Positions 22,889 through 33,189 of a stretch of DNA of 64,000 bases are shown piece after piece. Source of the stretch: Lentilactobacillus fungorum (GTDB lineage Bacteria; Bacillota; Bacilli; Lactobacillales; Lactobacillaceae). Below the pieces are notes generated by a model. The model was not told the origin of the DNA. It saw only the letters and a program-made list of their open reading frames with translations, and made no database searches. Each line of letters opens with the position of its first letter. Positions within the stretch are counted from its first letter, which is position 1. The stretch lies in NCBI RefSeq assembly GCF_016860605.1, contig NZ_BNJR01000021.1, positions 1-64,000 of the forward strand, given 5' to 3'. The translations under genes were made by a program, and so were the position numbers.

Positions 22889-24706
22889 TTATTCAACGGT
22901 CACGCTCTTCGCTAAGTTTCTTGGTCGATCAACGTCCAAGCCTTTATTTAAGCTTGTGTAATAAGCAATCAATTGGGCTGGAACCACACTTAATAATGGG
23001 GTGATCATCTCATCCACATCTGGCACAATGATTGTGTCATCAGGTTGCGCCAATCCTTTTCTAACGATCGTAAACGTCTGGGCACCTCGAGACATCGTTT
23101 CTTGTAAGTTACTTCTGGTTAAATTAGCCGTTCGCTTTTGGGTAATAATGCCAACAACCGGCGTACCATCTTCAATTAACGCAATCGTGCCATGCTTTAA
23201 TTCACCTGAGGCAAATCCCTCAGCCTGAACATAAGAAATCTCTTTGAGTTTCAAAGCCGACTCCAACGAAACAGTTTGGTCAATCCCTCGACCGATGTAA
23301 AAAGCTTTGGTTGTTGGCACAAAATATTTCTTAGCAAGGGATTCAATAAAGTCCTTTTCGTCAGTAATGGCTTGCATTCCTGTTGCAACCAAACCAAGCT
23401 GCTGGCGAATATCAAATTCTTCAGCAATGACTTGCTGTTTAGCCTCACCAAGCGCTTTAGCCAAAATCGCTTCAACTGCAATTTGAGCCGTATATGCCTT
23501 AGTTGATGCCACTGAAATTTCTGGACCAGCATGAAGCAGCATCGTGTAGGTAGCTTCTCGAGAAAGGGTTGAATTTTCAACGTTGGTAATCGTCAAGCTC
23601 TTGTAGTCATGCGCATTCACGTTTACCAGCACTTCTCGACTATCTGCCGTTTCGCCGCTTTGAGAAAGAAAAATGAAGAATGGTTTCTGGGACAATAATG
23701 GGTTGTCGTAAGCAAATTCGGAAGCCACGTGAACTTCAGTTGGAACATGCGTTAATTTTTCAAATAACTTTTTGCCTACCAAGCCAGCATGATAACTGGT
23801 TCCGGCGCCAACGATATAAATCCGATCTGCTTGCTTCATGGTGTCAATTAAGGTTTGGTCAACGTTGGGCCGACCAGATTCTTGCGTGTATAATGACGCT
23901 AATTTTCGCATTACGTTGGGCTGCTCATCAATTTCTTTTAGCATGTAATATGGATAAGTGCCCTTATCGGTTTCTTGAGCGTCCATTGAAACGTGGAACG
24001 GCTCACGATCCACATGATTGCCATTGGCGTCTTCAATCACGACGGCATTTGGTTTAATCGTCACTACTTCGCCATCATGAAGTTCCAAGAAATCATGGGT
24101 AACATTCAACATGGCCAGTGCATCCGAGCAAACAACGTTGCAGCCATCACCCACGCCAATCAGCAAAGGGCTTTTGTTCTTAGCAACATACAACGTTTCT
24201 GGATCCGCACTATCCATCAACAAGAACGCGTAAGACGAGCCTTCCAATAGGCTTAGGGTCTTTAAAAACGCGTCCTTTGTCGATAAGCCCTCAGTCTGAA
24301 CAAACCGGTCAACTAATTGGACAACGACTTCAGTATCCGTTTGTGATTCAAAGGTCACATTGCTCAAGTACTGTGCCTTTAATTCTTTATAATTTTCAAT
24401 GACGCCATTGTGAACTAGATAAAAGCGGTGATCTTCTGAATATTGAGGGTGGGCGTTTGCAACACTCACCACACCATGAGTTGCCCAACGAGTATGGCCA
24501 ATGCCAACTGATCCGTGAACTTCAGGACCAACAGCTGCCTCAAGGTTAGAGATGCGTCCCTTTCGTTTAACTAAGTAATCATTGCCATTCAAATCATTTA
24601 CATAAATGCCCGCAGAATCGTAACCACGGTACTCAAGCTTTTCAAGCCCTTCCAATAAAATTGAAACCGCATTGTCGTTTCCAGTAACTCCAACAATTCC
24701 ACACAT
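22889..24706 (-). CDS. glmS: Glutamine-fructose-6-P aminotransferase
   Basis: Makes glucosamine-6-P from fructose-6-P and glutamine, the entry to peptidoglycan amino-sugars. N-terminal glutaminase with catalytic Cys2 (MCGIVGVTG), two SIS domains, and the C-terminal signature ending RPRNLAKSVTVE. 605 aa is standard. The leader from the predicted start at about 24773 to the ATG is only some 67 nt, and no glmS ribozyme core is visible, unlike in many Firmicutes. glmM, the next enzyme, lies directly upstream but has its own terminator. Confidence 0.97.
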   Translation of the reverse strand: MCGIVGVTGNDNAVSILLEGLEKLEYRGYDSAGIYVNDLNGNDYLVKRKGRISNLEAAVGPEVHGSVGIGHTRWATHGVVSVANAHPQYSEDHRFYLVHNGVIENYKELKAQYLSNVTFESQTDTEVVVQLVDRFVQTEGLSTKDAFLKTLSLLEGSSYAFLLMDSADPETLYVAKNKSPLLIGVGDGCNVVCSDALAMLNVTHDFLELHDGEVVTIKPNAVVIEDANGNHVDREPFHVSMDAQETDKGTYPYYMLKEIDEQPNVMRKLASLYTQESGRPNVDQTLIDTMKQADRIYIVGAGTSYHAGLVGKKLFEKLTHVPTEVHVASEFAYDNPLLSQKPFFIFLSQSGETADSREVLVNVNAHDYKSLTITNVENSTLSREATYTMLLHAGPEISVASTKAYTAQIAVEAILAKALGEAKQQVIAEEFDIRQQLGLVATGMQAITDEKDFIESLAKKYFVPTTKAFYIGRGIDQTVSLESALKLKEISYVQAEGFASGELKHGTIALIEDGTPVVGIITQKRTANLTRSNLQETMSRGAQTFTIVRKGLAQPDDTIIVPDVDEMITPLLSVVPAQLIAYYTSLNKGLDVDRPRNLAKSVTVE

Positions 24707-24779
24707 AATCTAGTCTCCTCAGCATTTTTAAAATTGGTATATACAAAAAAGTTGTTTAATTTAATTTGCTAACAGGTAT

Positions 24780-24808
24780 AATCTACACAACTTACGTAAA
24801 AAAGTCAA
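24780..24808 (-). promoter_or_regulatory. glmS promoter
   Basis: Minus strand TTGACT (24808-24803), 17 bp, TAGATT (24785-24780). Confidence 0.65.
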
Positions 24809-24886
24809 CAAAACAAACGAAGTGGTATAGGAAAATCTAATTTACAGATGACAACCGGTTGCACGTCACTATTTTTTAAACAAAAC

Positions 24887-24921
24887 GAAAAGGATGAGTC
24901 CAAAATCAACCCATCCTTTTC
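24887..24921 (-). terminator. glmM terminator
   Basis: AAAAGGATG and CATCCTTTT form the stem; followed by a short T-rich run. It ends the cdaA-cdaR-glmM operon. Confidence 0.82.
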
Positions 24922-24925
24922 AAAA

Positions 24926-26278
24926 TTATGACTCGATCCCAATTTCTTTTTGAACGACATCGGCAATTCGTTTTGTATAGTCATTCACCAAATCTTCAGT
25001 TGGTGCCTCGGTCATCACCCGCAATAACGGTTCTGTACCGCTTGGTCGAACCAATACCCGGCCATCACCGTGCATTTCTTCTTCAACCTGTTGGATAACC
25101 GCCTTAATTTGGGGATTTTCCAAACCAGTCTTTTTATCATGAACCTTAACATTAATTAATTTTTGCGGATATTTCTTCACTTCGCCAGCTAACTCCGATA
25201 ACTTTTTGCCAGTTGCTTTCATCACGGATAGCAGTTGTAAACTGGTTAACATTCCATCACCAGTGGTATTGAAATCAAGAAAAATAATGTGGCCAGATTG
25301 TTCGCCACCAAGGTTATAACCATCTTCATTCATTTTTTCAACCACGTAGCGGTCACCCACTTGGGTCTTGACGCTGGTCATGCCAGCCCGTTCCATTGCC
25401 TTATACATGCCCATATTGCTCATAACTGTTGTTACGATGGTATTTTTCTTCAGTCGACCACGTTCAGCCATGTATTTGCCACAAATGTACATAATTGCAT
25501 CGCCATCAACTAATTGACCGTTTTCATCAACAGCAATACATCTATCGCCATCACCATCAAACGCAATTCCAGCTTGGACACCTTGATCAACGACAAATTG
25601 TTGTAACTGCTCTGGATGGGTTGAGCCAACATGATCATTAATATTTAACCCATCTGGATTAGTTGCCAAAGTTTCAAATTCAATCCCTAAATCGGCATAT
25701 AAAGTCGTCACCAATTTGCTGGTAGAGCCATTGGCTGCATCGACGCAAACCTTAATGCCGGATAAGTCTTCTGAAATTGTTTGTTCAAGAAAATGAATGT
25801 ATTTTTGACTACCTTCAAGATAATCACCGGCAACACCAAGCCCGTGAGCAGCGGGTCGTGGTAAAATATCTTCCGACCGTTCAAGAATGGACTCAATTTC
25901 TTCTTCTAGTTCATCAGAAAGCTTATAGCCGTCTGCACCAAAGAATTTAATCCCGTTATATTCAACTGGATTATGGGAGGCGGTAATCATGACACCGGCG
26001 TCGGCTTCTTGGTTTCGAACTAAGTAAGCCACTCCTGGCGTCGTAACGATCCCGAGATTTAATACTTCAATTCCCACTGAAAGCAGTCCCGCAATCAGGG
26101 CTTCTTCTAGCATCTGTCCAGAAATTCGGGTATCTCGAGCAACCAATACCTGAGGTTGCTTTCGTTCTGAGTGATGGGTTAATACGTAACCGCCAGCCCG
26201 GCCGCAACGAAAAGCAAGCTCTGGCGTTAGCTCCTTATTTGCGATTCCACGAACACCATCTGTACCAAAATACTTCAT
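24926..26278 (-). CDS. glmM: Phosphoglucosamine mutase
   Basis: Converts glucosamine-6-P to glucosamine-1-P for UDP-GlcNAc synthesis. The active-site TASHNP has the phosphoserine Ser101; the metal-binding DGDGDR lies around 240-246, and the C-terminal RPSGTEP motif binds phosphate. 450 aa, start [11 protein letters not shown]. It is the third gene of cdaA-cdaR-glmM, an arrangement conserved in Firmicutes in which GlmM and CdaR modulate the cyclase. Confidence 0.97.
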   Translation of the reverse strand: MKYFGTDGVRGIANKELTPELAFRCGRAGGYVLTHHSERKQPQVLVARDTRISGQMLEEALIAGLLSVGIEVLNLGIVTTPGVAYLVRNQEADAGVMITASHNPVEYNGIKFFGADGYKLSDELEEEIESILERSEDILPRPAAHGLGVAGDYLEGSQKYIHFLEQTISEDLSGIKVCVDAANGSTSKLVTTLYADLGIEFETLATNPDGLNINDHVGSTHPEQLQQFVVDQGVQAGIAFDGDGDRCIAVDENGQLVDGDAIMYICGKYMAERGRLKKNTIVTTVMSNMGMYKAMERAGMTSVKTQVGDRYVVEKMNEDGYNLGGEQSGHIIFLDFNTTGDGMLTSLQLLSVMKATGKKLSELAGEVKKYPQKLINVKVHDKKTGLENPQIKAVIQQVEEEMHGDGRVLVRPSGTEPLLRVMTEAPTEDLVNDYTKRIADVVQKEIGIES

Positions 26279-26311
26279 TTAATTTTCCTCATTTCAAATA
26301 TAAAATAACAA

Positions 26312-27274
26312 CTAATTGTTTCTGGAAATTTTTACATTAATGTAATCCGGATCAAATCCTTTAACTTTATTCAATTTGCTATCAAGAAAAACCTTCTTTG
26401 TCTCGGTGTTTTTGACATCGCTCGTATCCACTTCAACTTCAACGACACTCAGCTTTTTCAACTGCGCCTTTGTTCCAAATACCCTGACACGCTTAGTCGC
26501 TGACGTCAACGTAAAGCTTTCATTATCATCAGTAATCCCTTTTGGCGTGAGTTTGATTGGTAATTCTTTACTATTGCCAGGCGTAATCGGCAAAGTTACG
26601 TCAGCAGTTGCTGGCGTAATCACAACGTTTACAGTATTTTGCTTATCATCCAAAGCCTCAATAATTGCCTGACTATTAATAGACGACTTGGCATTTTGAG
26701 GAATATTTAGTTGTGCCACAACTGAATGAATACGATTAATTTGATCGGAAGCCCCCGTGATTTTGACACTCTTAACATCAGCTGTCGCATTCCCCGCTTG
26801 ATAGCCAGATGCAATGTTTGCCTTCGAGTACTTCACTTGTAATGGATAACTAACGGTCTTTCTCGGTTGAATATTAACTTTTATTTTAGCTGGTTCAAAC
26901 CGATATCTCAAATCATTATTGAGGCCTTCTTGCTGAATTGGCACCGTATGTGTCCCCACCCCCAACTTTGAAAGGTCGGCATAGGCCTTAAAATTCTGGG
27001 TATTGGCAGTCGTTGTGACTAACGCGGAAGGGCCATTAAGATGAATTTTAACTCGTTGAGGATAACCGGTTACAAAATACTTATTACTATTAACTGTTAA
27101 TGACAATGGAACTGAAAACGTTTTGGCTTTATTAGAGGTTAATTGAGTCGAATTGCTATTATCACTAACTGACGTTGACGGTCCCTGCGTGCTGCCAACG
27201 TACATAAACAGCAAAATGGCAAAAAAAAGCGAAAGCAGCCGGTAAGCCCAATTATTAAACAGGAACTTTTTCAT
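26312..27274 (-). CDS. cdaR: CdaR (YbbR-domain) regulator of the c-di-AMP cyclase
   Basis: 320-aa protein with one N-terminal transmembrane helix (residues 9-24) and an extracytoplasmic part made of YbbR repeats, seen as recurring ITG/VRV-type strands (VKITGASDQINRI, RVRVFGTKAQLKKL). It regulates CdaA in the membrane. It overlaps cdaA by 4 bp, so the two are coupled, and precedes glmM by 33 bp. Confidence 0.92.
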   Translation of the reverse strand: MKKFLFNNWAYRLLSLFFAILLFMYVGSTQGPSTSVSDNSNSTQLTSNKAKTFSVPLSLTVNSNKYFVTGYPQRVKIHLNGPSALVTTTANTQNFKAYADLSKLGVGTHTVPIQQEGLNNDLRYRFEPAKIKVNIQPRKTVSYPLQVKYSKANIASGYQAGNATADVKSVKITGASDQINRIHSVVAQLNIPQNAKSSINSQAIIEALDDKQNTVNVVITPATADVTLPITPGNSKELPIKLTPKGITDDNESFTLTSATKRVRVFGTKAQLKKLSVVEVEVDTSDVKNTETKKVFLDSKLNKVKGFDPDYINVKISRNN

Positions 27275-28119
27275 CGCTTGCGGCCCCCCTTAAAATGACG
27301 CTCAATAAAAGACGAGATGGTGTTAATTAAAGTTCGATGGCTTTGTTGTGAATCATCCGTCAACAGTTGATCACGGAAATACTTCAAATAGTCATCTTGA
27401 GTCATTCCACGGAGCAACTCATTATTTTGCGTGATCGACACTTCTCCGGTTTCTTCTGAAATCACAATTGTCATGGCATCCGTCAACTCTGAAATGCCAA
27501 CTGCCGCGCGATGCCTGGTGCCAAGTTCTTTGGGGATTAAATTACTTTGCGATAGTGGCAAATAGGCAGCCGCAACTGCTACTCGATTATTTTTGATAAT
27601 CACGGCCCCATCATGCAAAGGCGTGTTTGGAATAAAGATATTAATTAGCAGCTCACCACTGACTTCCGCATCAATATCAATCCCCGTTTCAATATATTCT
27701 TCCAACCCGGTATTCATTTGAATTGTCATTAATGCACCAATTCGGCGTTTGGACATATATTGAATGGCCTTATCCAAAGATGCAATCATCTTCTTGGCGG
27801 CTTCATTTTCTTGACGCCCGCGAACAAATAGGGATCCCCGGCCTAAGTGTTCCAAACCGCGCCGGATTTCTGGTTGGAAAATGACAACAATTGCAATCAC
27901 TCCCCAATTGATGACTTGATCCATAATCCAAGAAACCGTTGATAGACCAATCCAGACACTTACAATCTTAATCAGCAGAATAAAGACGATTCCGCGAAGT
28001 AATTGAACCGCTTTAGTCCCCCGAACCATTAAAATCAAGTTATAAATCAAAAACCAAACAACTAAAATGTCGATTAGATTTGTAAAATTATGTAACGTAA
28101 AAATCCCAGACCAGTTCAT
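27271..28119 (-). CDS. cdaA: Diadenylate cyclase CdaA
   Basis: Makes the second messenger c-di-AMP from two ATP, controlling potassium and osmolyte transport. Three N-terminal helices (about residues 10-80) are followed by the DAC domain with the motifs LHDGAVII and GTRHRAAVGISE (DGA and RHR), both intact. 282 aa is typical. ATG 28119 begins the cdaA-cdaR-glmM operon. The adjacent divergent gene encodes a DUF1361 protein. Confidence 0.96.
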   Translation of the reverse strand: MNWSGIFTLHNFTNLIDILVVWFLIYNLILMVRGTKAVQLLRGIVFILLIKIVSVWIGLSTVSWIMDQVINWGVIAIVVIFQPEIRRGLEHLGRGSLFVRGRQENEAAKKMIASLDKAIQYMSKRRIGALMTIQMNTGLEEYIETGIDIDAEVSGELLINIFIPNTPLHDGAVIIKNNRVAVAAAYLPLSQSNLIPKELGTRHRAAVGISELTDAMTIVISEETGEVSITQNNELLRGMTQDDYLKYFRDQLLTDDSQQSHRTLINTISSFIERHFKGGRKR

Positions 28120-28296
28120 GGCGCGCTCCTTAATTAATTTATCAGCAATATTATATCATTACTAATTAGGTGAATCGCTAATCATACCAAATTCAGCCGG
28201 ATCTTTAAATAAATTATAAAAAATCCGTTGAATCCAATTTAATGATAGCATTTAGCCCACAAAAATAGTTTAATATTGTTGAGGGGAGGTTATCAC

Positions 28297-28959
28297 TTGA
28301 GCAAAAGGAATAAATGGATTGTTCGCGCATGTTTTCTTTTCTGGCTGGCAATCTTATACACTTATCTGAAAGAACCTCCGTTCAACTTTTTGGTTCTCAA
28401 TACGTTTTTGGCATTCATACCGATTGAACTCAGCTTTCACGTTGATTCAAAACGGCCCAAAAGTCAATTTGTTTTTTGGATGCTCGTTTTAGTTTGGTTA
28501 TTATTTTATCCAAATACGCCATATTTACTAACCGACCTTTTTCATTTATCGCTGCTAAGCCCTTATGGTACAAATGGGTTATTGCGATTGAATGACGTGA
28601 TGTGGCTAAAGTTTTCACTTTTGTTGATCTCCACAATCTTTTCAACCATCATTGGGATGTGGGGGCTAGATCAAACTGCCAAGGCGATTAGTTTTAGGTT
28701 AAAGCTGACTCAGTCGTGGTTTTATCAAGGCATCATTATTTTGTTGACGATTTTAACCTCAGTTGGTATCTTTATTGGCAGATTTTTGAGGATTCACACC
28801 ATTTACCTTTTCCTAACACCGGAATTGTTTATCAAACCACTCATGAATATGTGGAGCAAGCCGGCAATCATCTTCATTGCGCTATTAACAATCGTTCAAT
28901 TAGTCTTCTTTTATACACTTAAGTTAATTGGGCAATCACAGTTTATGAATAACGATTAG
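28297..28959 (+). CDS. DUF1361-family membrane protein
   Basis: 220-aa integral membrane protein with about six helices. WLLFYPNTPYLLTDLFHL is the recognisable DUF1361 signature. An in-frame TTG at 28276 opens a longer frame, but GGGGAGG at 28282-28288 serves TTG 28297, nine nt away. Function unknown in the family. It is divergent from cdaA and has a terminator shared with the convergent antiporter. Confidence 0.82.
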   Translation: MSKRNKWIVRACFLFWLAILYTYLKEPPFNFLVLNTFLAFIPIELSFHVDSKRPKSQFVFWMLVLVWLLFYPNTPYLLTDLFHLSLLSPYGTNGLLRLNDVMWLKFSLLLISTIFSTIIGMWGLDQTAKAISFRLKLTQSWFYQGIIILLTILTSVGIFIGRFLRIHTIYLFLTPELFIKPLMNMWSKPAIIFIALLTIVQLVFFYTLKLIGQSQFMNND

Positions 28960-28994
28960 CGAACACACTGTCATCAGCTCAATCTATCCAACAC

Positions 28995-29030
28995 AAAGGT
29001 CAGCCACAATTGTCGGGGCTGGCCCTTTTG
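28995..29030. terminator. Terminator between DUF1361 gene and antiporter
   Basis: AAAGGTCAGCC and GGCTGGCCCTTTT form a hairpin with a T run on the plus side and A-rich sequence on the other. Confidence 0.8.
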
Positions 29031-29064
29031 CTATCGGCAACAATTACCCTTAGCGATTGGCGAA

Positions 29065-31188
29065 TTAGTCATTATTTTGGTAGTCCATGATTAAAACGGT
29101 CTCAGAATAATTGATATACTGCCTAAGTCGAGCAGCCATTGCCCAATCAATATTGCCTTGTTCCAAAAGGACTTGAACGCCTTCTCTCTCAGCAGCCAGT
29201 GCCTTGATGCGCAGATGTTGATACTGCATTGTCCGATCTTTAATCTGCTTTTTAGAATACTCCTTGGCCAGCTCAATTTGGTTACGATAATGAACAATTA
29301 AATGATAAACTGACTGACCGTCAAAGCGATTATTGTCAATATCGTCACGGGCAAAGTAACTTGATAAAGCTTTAATTGCCCCCTTGGCTTGCTCTTTTTG
29401 GACAAGGATAAGCTCATTGGAAAGGTCCTCGTGATTGCGACGTTGTAGCAGTGAAAGTGAAATGAGGTTGCGTAATCGGATGACTTGTTGAACAATTCCG
29501 CGTCCCAGTTTTGCTTTTCGACCAACTGAACGAACCATTTGATTTTCTACCCGCTGCAGCCGGGCAGTCGAAACCAAAAAAGTTTCCTTGCTGATTTGCT
29601 GCTTGTCGTATAGTTTTTGAACCGCTGAACGTTCACCACGCAATGCCACCCTTCTGAGTGCCAACTCATCGGCAATAATGGCGTCCATTTCCTGTTTATT
29701 TTGCAGCTTTAATTCCAACCTTCGAATTAGAAATTGATAGTCTAAAATTAAATCATAGGCTTCCTTTTGGTTATTGGGACGCCGCTCTTCTTCAATTCGT
29801 TGAACGGCTAACTTCATGATGTATAGCCGCGCTTGATCTTCTGAAATATAATGCTGGTCGTCATCTTCAGTTGTTTCTTCCAACTCATCTGGATCGTTAG
29901 TTGAATTGGCTCGCGTTAAAAGTGGTGCTTTATCTTCAGAAATTAACGGCAGCATGACCGTCGCCACAACTAAACTAATAATGATAACCCCAGCTGCCAC
30001 GAATAACGCCAGCGAACGCGATGGAAAGCGGCTGCCATTTTCAACGACCATTGGCATCGACAGTACCCCGGCCATCGTTACGGCACCACGGACGCCAGAC
30101 AAGCCAGCCAAAAGGGCCGCTTTGAAAGTCGGCATCTGTTTAGCCTGCCTGGATTTACTCTGTCGTGACCTAATTGTACTGGCAAGTTGAAACCCGTATA
30201 TCCACACAACGCGGATAACTAGTAGAATCAACCACGCAACAAAAGAAATTCCCAACGCGACAAATGTATTGATATTGTCATTTTGAATCACATTGGTTGT
30301 CGCAATTGGCAATTCAATGCCAAGAATTAAAAAGACAATCCCGTTTAACGTGTAAATAATAATATCCCAGGTTTTTTCACTGACCAACTTAAGCTCAGGC
30401 TGGCTGCGATCTGGTGCCGTCCCATAAAAATGAAAGACAATCCCAGCGGCCACCACGGCAATCACTCCAGAAGCATGAAGAACTTCCTCAGTTAACAAGT
30501 AAACAACAAACGGCGTCGTAACTTGTAAAACCGTACTAAAAATAACGTCATTAATGCCTTGGCGGTATAGCCAATTCTCAATCACTAAGATAATTGTCAT
30601 AATGACCAGCCCGCTTAAAAATCCCATGATACTGATATAAACGAAATCAATCGCCGCGGCTTCTAGCGAAAAAACGCCGGTTACAGTTGCCGCGATTGCA
30701 TATTTAAAGGCAATCAGTCCACTTGCGTCATTAATCAAGCTTTCACCACTGACAATATGCAAAATTCCTTCAGGCAACTTAGCCCGTTTAGAGATTGATT
30801 GAACGGCTACCGGATCGGTTGGCGACAAAATAGCTGCTAAGGCGAAGCTAACCGATAACGGCATCGTTGGAATGATTAAATGAAAAAGTAGTCCGCCGAC
30901 AATCGTCGTCAAAAAGACTAAAGCGATCGCGTTGGCCAAAATGGGGCCTCGCAATTGCCACAGCTCCCGTTTAGGAAATCGGCGCCCATCGTTAAACAGC
31001 AATGGGGCGACAAATAGCAACAAAAACCAATCTGTTTCTAATGGGATTGACGTTTTTGTCGTCACTGCGACAACTAAGCCAATTGCCACTTGAATTAGAC
31101 TAACTGGTACAGCCGGGACAAAATGATCAACAACATTGGAAAAAACAACTAAGGCCATTAATAAAATAACAGCTTCAAGGATGTGCAC
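29065..31188 (-). CDS. Na+/H+ antiporter, CPA1 (NhaP) family, with long cytosolic tail
   Basis: Cation:proton antiporter of 707 aa. Twelve hydrophobic helices fill residues 1-425; the ion-binding motifs are LSPTDPVAVQS around 125-135 and GESLINDASG around 150-160, as in CPA1. The last 280 residues are hydrophilic, charged and largely helical (acidic DPDELEETTEDDDQ, then repeated Glu/Arg/Leu helices), which suggests a coiled regulatory domain. It lies 13 bp downstream of murB and may be cotranscribed. Confidence 0.9.
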   Translation of the reverse strand: MHILEAVILLMALVVFSNVVDHFVPAVPVSLIQVAIGLVVAVTTKTSIPLETDWFLLLFVAPLLFNDGRRFPKRELWQLRGPILANAIALVFLTTIVGGLLFHLIIPTMPLSVSFALAAILSPTDPVAVQSISKRAKLPEGILHIVSGESLINDASGLIAFKYAIAATVTGVFSLEAAAIDFVYISIMGFLSGLVIMTIILVIENWLYRQGINDVIFSTVLQVTTPFVVYLLTEEVLHASGVIAVVAAGIVFHFYGTAPDRSQPELKLVSEKTWDIIIYTLNGIVFLILGIELPIATTNVIQNDNINTFVALGISFVAWLILLVIRVVWIYGFQLASTIRSRQSKSRQAKQMPTFKAALLAGLSGVRGAVTMAGVLSMPMVVENGSRFPSRSLALFVAAGVIIISLVVATVMLPLISEDKAPLLTRANSTNDPDELEETTEDDDQHYISEDQARLYIMKLAVQRIEEERRPNNQKEAYDLILDYQFLIRRLELKLQNKQEMDAIIADELALRRVALRGERSAVQKLYDKQQISKETFLVSTARLQRVENQMVRSVGRKAKLGRGIVQQVIRLRNLISLSLLQRRNHEDLSNELILVQKEQAKGAIKALSSYFARDDIDNNRFDGQSVYHLIVHYRNQIELAKEYSKKQIKDRTMQYQHLRIKALAAEREGVQVLLEQGNIDWAMAARLRQYINYSETVLIMDYQNND

Positions 31189-31201
31189 TCACGACCAACT
31201 C

Positions 31202-32152
31202 CTATTTTGTTTCAGATTCTTCCTTGGCTTGGCGCTCTTCTCTTACGTCAGGTTCTTCGCCAATAATCCGGACTTCGGTTTCTAAATGGACACCGAACTT
31301 AGCAAATACCGTTTGTTGGACATGTTCAATCACATTCAAATAATCGGTTGCCGTTGCATGATCCACATTCACAATGAACCCGGCGTGCTTAGTTGATACT
31401 TGGGCACCACCGATCTGAAACCCCTGCAGCCCAGAATCATGAATTAGTTTACCAGCAAAATAACCCTTTGGCCGCTTAAAAACGCTCCCACAAGATGGCA
31501 GTTCCAAAGGTTGCTTAGACGCACGCAATTCATTAAGCCGATCCATTTCTTTTTGAATTTTGGCTGCTACTCCCGTGTGCAGTGAAAACGTTGCTGATAA
31601 CACAATCTGATGGTTCTCTTGGACACTACAATGGCGATAACCAAAATCTAATTGTTCGTGGTCTAAGTGAATAATCTTGTCATCTGCTGTTAACACCTCG
31701 GCGCCCACGACAACGTCTTCAATGTCTCCGCCATAAGCACCTGCGTTCATAAAAACCGCACCACCTACGCTACCAGGAATGCCAGCAGCAAACTCCAAGC
31801 CACTCAGAGAATGTTTTTGGGCAGCCTTGGTCACGCTAATCAACGACGTTCCGGCTTCTGCTACAATCGTATTTTCATGCGAGGTAATTTTATTGATTTT
31901 GGTAAGAATCATGGTTAAGCCACGAATACCACCATCACGCACAATTAGGTTACTGGCATTGCCAACAACCGTAACCGGCATTTGATGTGCATTCGCAAAC
32001 TCCAATAGCTGTTGGCACTGATCAATTGACGTTGGTAGTGCCAAAGCATCAGCAGGCCCGCCGGTAAGCGTATGGGTAAAATTAGCTAGTGGTTCATTTA
32101 AAAGAATATCAATCTCTGGGTAATCTTGTTGTAAAGTTTCATAAATAGTCAT
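31202..32152 (-). CDS. murB: UDP-N-acetylenolpyruvoylglucosamine reductase
   Basis: FAD enzyme of peptidoglycan synthesis that reduces UDP-GlcNAc-enolpyruvate to UDP-MurNAc. The FAD-binding stretches [14 protein letters not shown] near 60-73 and [23 protein letters not shown] near 117-139 are clear, and the active-site SCGSVFKRP is near 220. 316 aa. The start is AUG 32152 (CCTCTG in plus strand gives AGAGG). The leader holds the diverged repeat copy E. Confidence 0.96.
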   Translation of the reverse strand: MTIYETLQQDYPEIDILLNEPLANFTHTLTGGPADALALPTSIDQCQQLLEFANAHQMPVTVVGNASNLIVRDGGIRGLTMILTKINKITSHENTIVAEAGTSLISVTKAAQKHSLSGLEFAAGIPGSVGGAVFMNAGAYGGDIEDVVVGAEVLTADDKIIHLDHEQLDFGYRHCSVQENHQIVLSATFSLHTGVAAKIQKEMDRLNELRASKQPLELPSCGSVFKRPKGYFAGKLIHDSGLQGFQIGGAQVSTKHAGFIVNVDHATATDYLNVIEHVQQTVFAKFGVHLETEVRIIGEEPDVREERQAKEESETK

Positions 32153-32176
32153 TTATTAATTCCTCTGTTTCAAAAA

Positions 32177-32295
32177 GTGAACGGCCCCAAGCACTTAGAA
32201 GCCGACTTATCAGTATCTGTTAACAAAAAATCCCCGGACTAGGGGCGGCTGTTATTGACACTTTTGAGCAAGCTTTTGCTGGACAAAGCTGTCCT
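32177..32295 (-). repeat. Leader palindrome repeat, copy E (diverged)
   Basis: About 119 bp, recognisable by its ends (GTGAACGG, GCTGTCCT) and apical CCCCGGACTAGGGG, but with many changes in the arms. It lies 11 bp from the murB Shine-Dalgarno, in the usual orientation. Confidence 0.6.
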
Positions 32296-32366
32296 AAAAA
32301 ACGTACACATTAATTTTACCACGATTTATGTTTCTCATGTTATGCATTGAATTTTAAACCGTTTGG

Positions 32367-32395
32367 TTGTGTTTTTCTGCGGATATTTGTACAAT
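32367..32395 (+). promoter_or_regulatory. Promoter of the exonuclease gene
   Basis: TTGTGT (32367-32372), 17 bp, TACAAT (32390-32395), about 25 nt before the start. Confidence 0.65.
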
Positions 32396-32419
32396 GTGAC
32401 TATTAATGAGGTGAAGAAA

Positions 32420-32953
32420 ATGAATTTTGTTGCAATGGACTTTGAAACTGCCAATGCCAAACGCGCCAGTGCTTGTTCATTGGCGCTGGTGATTGTGAGA
32501 AATAATCAAATTGCTCACGAGTTTTATTCGTTAATTAACCCGGAAGTCGAGTTTAGCTGGCGAAACATCAACGTTCATGGCATTCACAAAGCTGATGTGG
32601 CAATGGCGCCAACCTTTCCTGAAATTTGGCAGCATATTGCGCCCTTGTTTGAAGCTAACAAGTTAGTTGTTGCCCACAACGCTTCTTTTGATAATAGTGT
32701 TTTAAGACGAACCCTTGAGCGCTATGATATTCAACCGCCCCACTATTTAACTTTAGATACGCTTAGAACCTCGAAACGCTTTTATCCAGATCTAGTCAAT
32801 CACCGGCTAAACACGCTCTGTGATCAATTAAATATCGATTTACACCATCATCACAATGCGTTGGATGACAGTGTTGCCTGCGCAAATATTTTATTAACCG
32901 AGCAACATCAATTTGGCAGCAATGCTCTTCGCCAGTTTGTTAAAGCAGTTTGA
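32420..32953 (+). CDS. DnaQ-like 3'-5' exonuclease (DEDDh)
   Basis: 177-aa exonuclease of the DnaQ/PolC epsilon type. Motif I is VAMDFETAN (Asp7, Glu9), motif II is VVAHNASFDNSVL, and motif III is HNALDDSVACA with the His of the DEDDh class. In lactobacilli such free-standing proteins are often named DNA polymerase III epsilon-like. The frame is open from 32363, but GAGGTGA serves ATG 32420. It is a single gene, downstream of a clear promoter. Confidence 0.9.
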   Translation: MNFVAMDFETANAKRASACSLALVIVRNNQIAHEFYSLINPEVEFSWRNINVHGIHKADVAMAPTFPEIWQHIAPLFEANKLVVAHNASFDNSVLRRTLERYDIQPPHYLTLDTLRTSKRFYPDLVNHRLNTLCDQLNIDLHHHHNALDDSVACANILLTEQHQFGSNALRQFVKAV

Positions 32954-33189
32954 AGCTCTAATCGGTTTAATGGCTACATCAACTAATTTCTAGTAGGCCC
33001 CACCAAATTCGGTTTCAAATTTTATGACCATAATTGTTATATTACTGCAACCAATAAAATGGCCTGCTGGCAAGATAAGCGGATGAGTCAAACACTTCAA
33101 GTTTGAGATGTTTGATTCATCCGCTTATTTTTTTAATCTGCTTTTAAATTGACATATTTAGATGGCACTATCCCTAGTTCACCCGCCAC
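32954..33189. other. Intergenic region with strong plus-strand terminator
   Basis: No gene. A long stem (33076-33128, GATAAGCGGATGA with TCATCCGCTTAT) and T run at 33128-33134 ends a plus-strand transcript, presumably of the exonuclease gene 120 bp upstream. Confidence 0.7.
33072..33134 (+). terminator. Strong terminator after the exonuclease gene
   Basis: ATAAGCGGATGAGTCAAACA pairs with TGTTTGATTCATCCGCTTAT around a 14-nt loop, followed by TTTTTT. Confidence 0.85.

Noticed and set aside
24707-24925. Possible glmS ribozyme upstream of glmS
   Set aside because: The predicted promoter leaves only about 67 nt of leader, and I could not find the conserved ribozyme core; the region is AT-rich and unstructured.
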